NCBI RefSeq assembly: GCF_008122505.1
Contig: NZ_VSSB01000001.1
Location: forward strand, 1,658,891 to 1,722,890
Direction: 5' to 3'
DNA: 64,000 nucleotides
Source of the DNA: Agromyces mariniharenae
GTDB lineage: Bacteria; Actinomycetota; Actinomycetes; Actinomycetales; Microbacteriaceae
Shown: positions 55,286-64,000 of the stretch, in pieces
How positions within the stretch are numbered: the first letter of the stretch is position 1
Layout: each line of letters starts with the position of its first letter
Notes under the pieces: model-generated
Told to the model about the DNA's origin: nothing
Database searches by the model: none
The model's input: only the letters and a program-made list of their open reading frames with translations
Program-made: the position numbers and the translations under genes

Positions 55286-55783
55286 ATGACGAACGTGCAG
55301 CACGAAGCCGAGGACCGCTCGATCGCCCAGCTCGAGGAGGAAGGCGACATCGCCGCGGACTACATCGAGGAACTCCTCGACATCTGCGACCTCGACGGTG
55401 ACATCGACATCGACGCCCGGAACGGCCGCGCGTACGTCTCGGTGAACGCCGGCGAGGGTGCGAACCTCCGCATGCTGTCGAAGCCCGAGACGGTGAGCGC
55501 TCTGCAGGAACTCACGCGCCTTGCCGTGCAGACCAAGACCGGTGCGTTCTCGCGACTGATCCTCGATATCGGCGGCTCGCGCGACGCGCGCCGCGACGAG
55601 CTCGCAGGTCTCGTCTCCCGTGCGGTGGAGCGCATCGAAGGCGGGGCCGCTGAGGCAGCGCTCCCCCCGATGTCGTCGTATGAGCGGAAGCTCGTGCACG
55701 ATCTCGTGAGCGAGCGCGGCTTCTACTCGGAGTCGCGAGGCGAGGGCGCCGACCGGCACACGGTCATCACTCGCAGTGCCTGA
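55286..55783 (+). CDS. jag: Jag/KhpB RNA-binding protein (KH-R3H)
   Basis: A 165-residue protein with an acidic head, a KH-like domain (about 40-100, IDARNGRAYVSVNAGEG...) and a C-terminal R3H domain (SSYERKLVHDLVSERGFYSE). KhpB binds small and messenger RNAs with KhpA and affects cell elongation in other Gram-positives. The 55286 ATG follows yidC by three bases; its 3' end overlaps the rsmG start by eight bases. Confidence 0.92.
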   Translation: MTNVQHEAEDRSIAQLEEEGDIAADYIEELLDICDLDGDIDIDARNGRAYVSVNAGEGANLRMLSKPETVSALQELTRLAVQTKTGAFSRLILDIGGSRDARRDELAGLVSRAVERIEGGAAEAALPPMSSYERKLVHDLVSERGFYSESRGEGADRHTVITRSA

Positions 55784-56438
55784 ACCCGACGACGTTTCAC
55801 GTGAAACGATGACCGACGGTCTCGAGCCCGAGCCCGCGGCGGCCGCCGACCTGTTCGGCGAGCACATCGCGAAGGGACGGCAGTTCACCGAGGCGCTGGC
55901 ACGCCACGGCGAGGAGCGCGGACTCGTCGGACCACTGGAACTCCCCCGCCTCTGGACGCGCCACGTGCTCAACAGCGCACTTGTGGCTCCGTTGCTCCGT
56001 CCGGGCCGGGTCGGTGACGTCGGATCGGGCGCGGGCCTTCCTGGCTTGGTGCTCGGCATCATGCGTCCCGACGTGTCATTCGTCCTCATCGAGCCGATGG
56101 AGCGGCGCGTCGCGTGGCTCGAGCGTCAGGTCGACGAGTTGGGGCTCGCCAACGTCGAGGTCGTCCGGGCGCGCGCTGAGGAGGCAAAGCTGAAGGGCGC
56201 ACTCGACCAGGTGACCGCGCGGGCCGTCAGCGCACTCCGCACCCTCATCCCCATCACCGCTCCCCTGCTCCGCCCGGGTGGTGAGCTCGTGCTCATGAAG
56301 GGCGCCGGCGTCGACGGCGAGATCGGGGCCGCCGAGAAGGCGATCCGCAAGTACAAGGTGCACGACGCAGAGGTGCTCGTGCTCGGTGAGGGCGTCGTGA
56401 GCGAGGTCACGCGAGTGTTCCGCGCGACGGTGGGCTGA
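55776..56438 (+). CDS. rsmG: 16S rRNA (guanine527-N7)-methyltransferase RsmG
   Basis: A 220-residue SAM methyltransferase. RLWTRHVLNSALVAPLL and GDVGSGAGLPGLVLGI (SAM loop) are the RsmG signature, and TARAVSALRTLIPI follows. It methylates G527 of 16S rRNA; loss gives low-level streptomycin resistance. GTG 55776 overlaps jag. Codons 7-11 (VSRET) are encoded by a complete parS site; the next in-frame start, ATG 55809, would begin just after that site. Confidence 0.95.
   Translation: MPEPDDVSRETMTDGLEPEPAAAADLFGEHIAKGRQFTEALARHGEERGLVGPLELPRLWTRHVLNSALVAPLLRPGRVGDVGSGAGLPGLVLGIMRPDVSFVLIEPMERRVAWLERQVDELGLANVEVVRARAEEAKLKGALDQVTARAVSALRTLIPITAPLLRPGGELVLMKGAGVDGEIGAAEKAIRKYKVHDAEVLVLGEGVVSEVTRVFRATVG
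55794..55807. promoter_or_regulatory. parS: parS site 1 (inside rsmG)
   Basis: A perfect GTTTCACGTGAAAC, the bacterial ParB-binding centromere sequence, within the first codons of rsmG. Confidence 0.95.
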
Positions 56439-56620
56439 GCGCTTCGTCGGTGACGGCTGCCGGCTCGCTCGTTCGGGAACGTACGCGGTGGCGACGACGA
56501 CGGGTCGTCGGTGCCCACATGCTGCACGGTGGTGCGGAGGCGCATCATGGCGACGCGGGGACCGGTGCCGCTCGTCGCCATCATCCACGGCTCTGATCTG
56601 AAGCGACGCTTCGCGGGGAC

Positions 56621-56634
56621 GTTTCACGTGAAAC
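56621..56634. promoter_or_regulatory. parS: parS site 2
   Basis: A perfect GTTTCACGTGAAAC, 183 bases past the rsmG stop, in non-coding DNA. Confidence 0.95.
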
Positions 56635-57301
56635 ATCCCGAGCAAGGCTGAACGTACGAGGGGCCCACGGGCATTCGATCCGGCTGATCTCGGATCGGTG
56701 CGCGAAGACGTCAGTGACACCCGGCGATTGGCAGAGCGTCGTGTCTCCATCCGACGCTCAATGCCCGATCCGGCAGGCCCATGGTCGCCACGAATCACCT
56801 CGAATGCACAACGAGCGCGCGGGGACTGGCCCGTTTCCCTCCCTCGGGCGGACGGTTCCAAGTGCGGACGCACGGCGATGATTCAGTCGACCGATGTCGA
56901 CGACGACGGTGAGTGGTCTGAGCATGCCCGCGAAGGGGTGAGACGGGCACGATCTTCACCTTTCGGGACGTTGGCACAGTGCGCCGCCACATTTCCGCAT
57001 CGCGCGCGGGCAACCGGCAGGCTGGCTGACGTACCGTGCCTGGGAGCTGTACGCCGCCTCCTCGACATGCTCTGTTTTGGATCGGCTGATTACGGCGGAG
57101 CAGCCACCCCGCCCGAGAGCTCCGTCCGCGCTAGCCACGCGTCCCGATTGCGCTCAGGACCTCTCTCGCAATCGTCCGAACGAGTAGTTGCCCCCACTCC
57201 CCCTCGCCTGTCCGACTGAGCACGGAGTCCAGCCATGTGGGTCGGTGCAACACCTGAATGCACGTCATTCGGCGGCGTCGCGCACGTCCCGCATCGTCGT
57301 A

Positions 57302-57463
57302 GTGCAAACCCCCCGCCCAGGAGCCGGCGCGCCCGGACCAAGAGCTGGCGATCGACTCCTGGCTGTGGCCGACCCCCTCCTGCCGTGCAACCCCCCGCGC
57401 CCGCGCCGGCGCGCCCGGACCAAGATCAGGCGATCGACTCCCGGCTGTGGCCGACGCCCTCCT
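57302..57463. repeat. tandem duplication, two 81-bp copies
   Basis: Copies at about 57302-57382 and 57384-57463 share GTGCAAMCCCCCCG at the start, GCCGGCGCGCCCGGACCAAG in the middle and CGATCGACTC followed by GGCTGTGGCCGAC at the end, with scattered differences. Non-coding context. Confidence 0.85.
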
Positions 57464-58172
57464 GAATGAGCTCGCCTCCGAGGCGATCCGCCGTCCCCCG
57501 GAGTCCGCCGGCGGTGATGAGCGTGCTTGGCTCGGGTCGCCTCTGCGGTCGCGCAATCGATCGAACACGTCTGACTCGACCGAATCTGTCCTTCACTGAC
57601 TGCACTCACCGGGCCCACCACCACGCGGCGGTATCCGTCGCGAAGTCCCCACGAAGTCCCCACGGAGCGGCCTCGGGGAGCTCCGGCGCAGTCTCAACGG
57701 TGGTGAGACGGCGTGGCGCCATCACTACATGATCCTCGTGCGACGTGATCGTGCCCGTCTGAATCCCTCGAAGCAGTCGGTCGCTGTGCGAGGAGGAGAC
57801 CGCACCCGCACGGCAGAGAGATGACCCCTCACCCCGAAAGCCCGCGATCGGTGCGACGGGAACGACGGACGAGGCGGGAATGGTGATGGCGGGCGGAGCG
57901 GGAACTGCGGAGGTGAGGAAAGGGTGGGCGAGGCGGCAACGGGTGGGCGGAGCGGGAACGGCCGACGTGTCGGAAACCGATGACCGGAACGGGAAGGGCG
58001 GGCGAAGCGGGAACGGTGGGCAGCGCGCGGCAACGGGCCGTGGCCGCAGACGGCAAGCGTGAGGGACAGCGGGCGGAGCGGGGACGGTGGGGGAAGCGAA
58101 AGAATGGTGGGCAGCGCGGGAATGGCCGACATGTCCGAAACAACGGGCGGAGCGGGGACGGCGGGCGAAAGC

Positions 58173-58455
58173 GGGAACGGTGGGCAGCGCGGGAACGGTG
58201 GGCAGCGGGGGAACGGCGGGCAGCGCGGGAACGGCGGGCGGCGCGGGGACGGTGGGCGGCGCGGGGACGGTGGGCGGCGGGGGAACGGCGGGCGGCGGGG
58301 GAACGGCGGGCGGCGCGGGAACGGCGGGCAGCGCGGGAACGGCGGGCAGCGCGGGGACGGTGGGCAGCGCGGGAACGGTGGGCGGCGCGGGAACGGCGGG
58401 CAGCGGGGAACGGCGGGCAGCGCGGGAACGGCGGGCGATGCGGGAACGGCTGACG
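58173..58455. repeat. 18-bp minisatellite, about 15-16 units
   Basis: Units of GGGAACGGCGGGCAGCGC with variants (A/G at position 4, C/T at 9, A/G at 14, final C/G) run head to tail from 58173; one unit is 17 bp (near 58389-58405). Degenerate relatives extend back to about 57880. Because 18 is a multiple of three, all frames stay open, which explains the long false open frames here. Confidence 0.92.
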
Positions 58456-58658
58456 TTACGGACCCGACGGGACGGGAGCGTGACGAGCTGGGGGCGGCAC
58501 GCGGCGGCAACGGTGGGGTGACTGGAACGGCGCCGCGGGCGCCGCGCGGGCTTGCACCAAGGCCCCACGGTCATGGGCCCGACAGAGGCGAGCTCGTGCG
58601 AGGGGCTCACGTAACGAGTGGGGTACTGAGGTGGTCCAGAGGCCGAGGATCGGTCGAC

Positions 58659-58672
58659 GTTTCACGTGAAAC
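58659..58672. promoter_or_regulatory. parS: parS site 3, centre of a perfect 30-bp palindrome
   Basis: A perfect GTTTCACGTGAAAC. Symmetry continues outward without mismatch to 58651-58680 (outer arms CGGTCGAC/GTCGACCG), unlike the other sites. Confidence 0.95.
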
Positions 58673-58742
58673 GTCGACCGAAGTCTCAAATGACGAGAGG
58701 GCGCCGACGACGCGGCACGTCAGTGCCAACGGGATGATCGCC

Positions 58743-58756
58743 GTTTCACGTGAAAC
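58743..58756. promoter_or_regulatory. parS: parS site 4
   Basis: A perfect GTTTCACGTGAAAC, 84 bases from site 3. Confidence 0.95.
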
Positions 58757-58825
58757 GAGGCGCGAGGCAAGACCGCAGCCGGATGAACTCCACCCACAAT
58801 CGTGCACCCTCGAACAACGAGAGCC

Positions 58826-58839
58826 GTTTCACGTGAAAC
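58826..58839. promoter_or_regulatory. parS: parS site 5
   Basis: A perfect GTTTCACGTGAAAC, 83 bases from site 4; sites 3-5 are thus evenly spaced. Confidence 0.95.
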
Positions 58840-59141
58840 ATGCAACTCCCGAATGTCACCAACGCACGACCACGTCTACGCCCGATGACCCCGATCTCGG
58901 ACGGAGCGCAGGCGACCCCACGGTGGTGGTTCGCGATGCGTCGCTCCGAACCATGGACACGTCCTCACCCTCGGGACTCAGGCGGACCGCCGAGCCACGC
59001 ACGTCCTCAACAACGACGAACCCTGGGCCATCCGGCGGACACGGGAATCCAACCGTGGCGCCGACGGGTGTGGCGGTTAGGCTGGATTCTCGAGCCGAAC
59101 GCACGACGATCGGTGCAGCGGACTGACGGGGAGCAGCGGGT

Positions 59142-61393
<2,252 letters not shown>

Positions 61394-61394
<1 letters not shown>

Positions 61395-62377
61395 TGGCTA
61401 CCAAGCGCACCGGACTCGGCCGTGGAATCGGCGCTCTCATCCCCACCGTCGATGATGCAGCCCGCGCGACTCGTCCGGTCGACGTCTTCTTTCCCGACGC
61501 CGACTCGACGCCCGCCACGGCCATCGCCGCCGTCGAGCAGGCCGCCGCGACGGAGGGCCTGCTCACGGTTCCCGGCGCGCGCCTGGCGCGGTTGAGCCCC
61601 GACGACATCGTCCCCAACGCGCAGCAGCCCCGCACGGTCTTCGACCCCGAGGACCTCGAGGAACTCGTCCACAGCGTCCGAGAGTTCGGCGTCCTGCAGC
61701 CCATCGTCGTCCGCCCGCACCCCGGTGAGCCCGGCAAGTACGAGCTCGTCATGGGCGAGCGCCGACTGCGTGCGACGAAGGCCGCCGGCCTGGACTCCAT
61801 CCCGGCGGTCGTGAAGGACACGGCCAACGAGGACATGCTGCGCGATGCGCTGCTCGAGAACCTCCACCGGTCGCAGCTCAACCCGCTCGAGGAGGCGTCC
61901 GCCTACCAGCAGCTCCTCGCCGACTTCGGGATCACCCAGGAGGAGCTGGCCTCCCGCATCGGTCGCTCCCGTCCGCAGATATCCAACACCCTCCGCCTGC
62001 TCAAGCTCCCCGAGGCGGTGCAGCTCCGAGTCGCGGCCGGCGTGCTGAGCGCGGGCCACGCGCGGGCCATCCTCGCCGTGAGCGACGATCCTGAGGAGAT
62101 GCAGCGGTTCGCCGACAAGATCGTCAACGAGGAGCTGTCGGTGCGCGCCGCCGAGGCGCTCGCGGCGAGCAGCCCGAAGCCGTCCCGCGCGAAGCCCGCC
62201 GCCGGCAAGCGGCAGGACTTCCTCGACGATCTCGCCACCCGCCTCGGGGACCGCCTGAACACCCGTGTGAAGATCGCGATCGGTGCCCGGAAAGGCCAGA
62301 TCAGCATCGATTTCGCGACGGTTCAGGATCTCCGTCGCATCCTCAGCGACCTCGGCGAGGAACTCGAGGGCGTCTGA
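61394..62377 (+). CDS. parB: ParB chromosome-partition CTPase
   Basis: A 327-residue ParB. It begins MATKRTGLGRGIGALIP, the ParA-contacting N-terminal motif; the CTP-binding boxes include GERRLRATKAAGL (121 onward) and ENLHRSQLNPLEEASAY; the helix-turn-helix ITQEELASRIGRSRPQISNT binds parS; the last 50 residues form the dimer domain. ATG 61394 shares one base with the parA stop, so translation is coupled. It loads on the seven parS sites just upstream and spreads as a sliding clamp. Confidence 0.97.
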
Positions 62378-62538
62378 CCCCGGATCGCCCGGAGAACGGC
62401 TCCTGGTGAACTGAAAACACCCTGCTTCGCGCCACGCGAGCCACGCGAGCCAGTTTGAGCCGCCTGAGCTGTGGCACCACTTGAAGGAGCCCGCGGGCGG
62501 GGTCGACGATCGGCCTCACGGCTGGTCGGGACCTCAGC

Positions 62539-63501
62539 TCAGACCTGGGCGCGTGCCGCCGCGGCGCGCACCAGACCGCTGTAGACCGTCGCGGCATCCG
62601 TGCCCGAGGCCTCGATCGCGAGCGGTACGAGCGACGTCTCGGTGAGCCCGGGAATCACGTTCGCCTCGAGGAACCACGGGGTGCCCTCGGTGTCGACGAT
62701 GAAGTCGATACGCGAGAGGTCGCGCAGCCCGAGCGTGCGATGCGCGTGCACCGCGGCATCCGCCACTGACGTGCTGACCGCATCGCTGAGTCGCGAGGGC
62801 GCATAGAAGGTGGTCTCCCCCGCGTTGTAGCGGGCCTGGAACCCGTAGACGCCGGTCCGCGGCTCGATCTCGACGGGCGTGAGCGCGCGCGGGCCGTCAC
62901 CGGTGTCGATCACGGCGACTGCGATCTCGGTGCCGTGCACACGGTGCTCCACGACGGCCACGTCGTCATAGGTGAACGCCTCGACCATCGCGCGCGGAAG
63001 CTCGTTCGGCTCGTCGACGATGGTGACGCCCTGGGCGGACCCGCCCGATCCGGGCTTCACGACGAGGTCTCCCTCGAGCGCCTCGCGCACCACGCGGAGC
63101 ACGCTGGCGGCCCCGAGCTCGCGGAACGCCTCGTTCGACAGCACGATCGACCGTGGCACGGCGAGGCCGGCGTGCGTCGCGAGCGAGCTGGCCACGGGCT
63201 TCGACCACGCGCGTCGCGCAGCGGCGCCGGTCGAGCCGACCGTCGGCACGCCGAGCGCATTGAGGAGGTCGAGCAGGGAGCCGTCCTCGCCGCTCGAGCC
63301 GTGCAGCGCCGGGAACACCACATCGGGATGCTCGTTCGCGAGATACGGGAGGAGTCCCGCATCGGGATCGCGGAGCACGACGCGGTGGCCGGCCTCGGCG
63401 AGGGCGTCGGCGACGCGACGACCCGAACGCAGGGACACGTCGCGCTCGTGCGAGATGCCGCCGGCCAGAACGACCACGTACAGACCGCTGGAATCGCTCA
63501 T
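62539..63501 (-). CDS. D-alanine-D-alanine ligase family protein (ATP-grasp)
   Basis: A 320-residue ATP-grasp ligase. VVLAGGISHERDVSLRSGR at the N-terminus, HGSSGEDGSLLDLLNALGVP, VVKPGSGGSAQGV (ATP lid) and the metal-binding end FLEANVIPGLTETSLVP are Ddl hallmarks. It should join two D-Ala for peptidoglycan precursors, though actinobacteria often have another ddl and this copy might use other substrates. ATG 63501 is preceded by GGAGAA at ten bases; TTG 63519 is a weaker option. It converges on parB. Confidence 0.87.
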   Translation of the reverse strand: MSDSSGLYVVVLAGGISHERDVSLRSGRRVADALAEAGHRVVLRDPDAGLLPYLANEHPDVVFPALHGSSGEDGSLLDLLNALGVPTVGSTGAAARRAWSKPVASSLATHAGLAVPRSIVLSNEAFRELGAASVLRVVREALEGDLVVKPGSGGSAQGVTIVDEPNELPRAMVEAFTYDDVAVVEHRVHGTEIAVAVIDTGDGPRALTPVEIEPRTGVYGFQARYNAGETTFYAPSRLSDAVSTSVADAAVHAHRTLGLRDLSRIDFIVDTEGTPWFLEANVIPGLTETSLVPLAIEASGTDAATVYSGLVRAAAARAQV

Positions 63502-63535
63502 GATCTGGGATTTCTCCAAACTGTGATGCGCGTGC

Positions 63536-64000
63536 TCACTTGAGGTCGGATGGCGGGGCGGAGTCGAAGTCGGCGCTCGGCGGCAGTTGCAGCGGGCCGG
63601 TGCCGGCGAACGTGTCGAGAAGGTCGAGCTCGCCGTTCACGACCGTGGCCAGGCGACGGATGCCGACCCGGATGGCGTCGGGCGTGGGATAGCAGAACGA
63701 CAGCCGCATCGCGTGGCGACCACGGCCGTCGGCGAAGAACGCGGTGCCGGGCGTGTATGCGACGAGCTCCTTCACCGCGCGCGGCAGCATCTGCTTGGAG
63801 TCGAGCACGTCGGGCATGGTGACCCAGACGTAGAAGCCGCCGTTCGGGTTCGTCCATCGCAGTTGCGGGAGGTACTCCCCCAGCGCCTCGATCATCGCGT
63901 CCTTGCGTTCGCGGTAGACCCCCCGGAAGGTGTCGATCTGGGCGCGCCAGTCGGTGGTCGACAGGTATTCGGAGACCACCAGTTGGCTGAACGAGCTCGG
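63536..64000 (-). CDS. fold-type I PLP aminotransferase, 3' part
   Basis: The gene runs off the right edge; 154 C-terminal residues are visible. The small domain of class I/II aminotransferases is clear: PSSFSQLVVSEYL, then YRERKDAMIEAL, WTNPNGGFYVWVTMPD, VAYTPGTAFFADG and MRLSFCYPTPDAIRVGIRRL, with the substrate-carboxylate Arg in MRLSF. The PLP Lys lies upstream, outside the window. Resemblance to the 2-aminoadipate/MocR-type group is an inference. It is followed by the Ddl-like gene on the same strand at 34 bases. Confidence 0.85.
   Translation of the reverse strand, partial: PSSFSQLVVSEYLSTTDWRAQIDTFRGVYRERKDAMIEALGEYLPQLRWTNPNGGFYVWVTMPDVLDSKQMLPRAVKELVAYTPGTAFFADGRGRHAMRLSFCYPTPDAIRVGIRRLATVVNGELDLLDTFAGTGPLQLPPSADFDSAPPSDLK

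Larger units (their letters stand above)
56439..59141. other. 2.7-kb partition region without credible genes
   Basis: Between rsmG and parA. It contains four of the seven parS sites, an 81-bp tandem duplication and an 18-bp minisatellite. Several long open frames cross it on both strands, but they owe their length to repeats and high GC, have no ribosome sites, and encode only low-complexity Pro/Arg/Gly sequence. Base composition at 56.5-57.3 kb is slightly less GC-rich than the flanking genes. I see no RNA gene. Confidence 0.65.

Noticed and set aside
56076..56873. Minus-strand frame of 265 codons overlapping rsmG and the gap after it
   Set aside because: Most of it is antisense to rsmG; the remainder has no ribosome site or recognisable sequence.
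57606..58610. Long minus-strand open frame of about 334 codons with PAVPAL-type repeats, and matching plus-strand frames
   Set aside because: The frame is open only because the 18-bp minisatellite has a period divisible by three; there is no ribosome site, no fold-like sequence, and other frames are equally open.

Overview
The window is a chromosomal replication-origin region from a high-GC Gram-positive bacterium, most likely an actinobacterium of the Microbacteriaceae (Agromyces-like). Support: very high GC, many GTG/TTG starts, the order gyrA-gyrB-dciA-recF-dnaN-oriC-dnaA | rpmH-rnpA-yidD-yidC-jag-rsmG-parS-parA-parB, the fhaA-fhaB-pstP-rodA-pbpA-pknA-pknB signalling/cell-wall operon with crgA and a class E sortase nearby, and a DUF3566 gene after gyrA. 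The family name is an inference from gene order and protein character; no search was possible.

Layout. 0-20 kb is mixed accessory and housekeeping DNA: a sugar kinase, a CtpE-like P-type ATPase, a cupin, a PfkB kinase, flavin enzymes (LLM oxidoreductase, a Tat-type FAD lipoprotein, a PhzS-like monooxygenase with its MarR regulator), a base-excision glycosylase, a universal stress protein, an SRAP/HMCES protein, ArsR and DeoR regulators with small neighbours, and a PAP2 phosphatase. 20-24 kb holds tRNA-Leu and a beta-phosphoglucomutase/GH65 disaccharide phosphorylase pair. 24-34.6 kb is the Ser/Thr kinase-phosphatase-FHA cluster coupled to RodA and a class B PBP, followed by pabA, a small membrane protein, sortase E and crgA. 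34.7 kb has a DnaA-box cluster outside oriC, then a rhomboid protease and a cyclophilin. 37-42.4 kb is an accessory block: a 21-codon peptide ORF with its own promoter, a small Arg-rich protein, a Nudix hydrolase, and an unfamiliar cluster of three paralogous membrane-anchored exported proteins plus one lipoprotein, divergent from a short YtrA-type GntR regulator. 42.4-43.1 kb has tRNA-Ala, tRNA-Ile and DUF3566.

43-56.4 kb is the origin core. All genes left of oriC run leftwards and those right of it (rpmH onward) run rightwards, so transcription is co-directional with replication. 56.4-60.5 kb is a partition region with seven identical parS sites, a 2.7-kb stretch with no credible gene, an 18-bp minisatellite, and a ParA whose reading frame carries about 485 extra N-terminal residues. 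parB, a D-Ala-D-Ala ligase and a truncated aminotransferase close the window.

Most noteworthy for follow-up: (1) the three-paralog/lipoprotein/GntR cluster, one member of which appears to carry a -1 frameshift at a 5-base homopolymer; (2) the long disordered ParA extension with two parS sites inside the coding sequence; (3) a strongly over-used GGATGCC/GGCATCC word that dictates rare codons; (4) the promoter-equipped 21-codon ORF and the two distantly similar Arg-rich mini-proteins; (5) the off-origin DnaA-box cluster.
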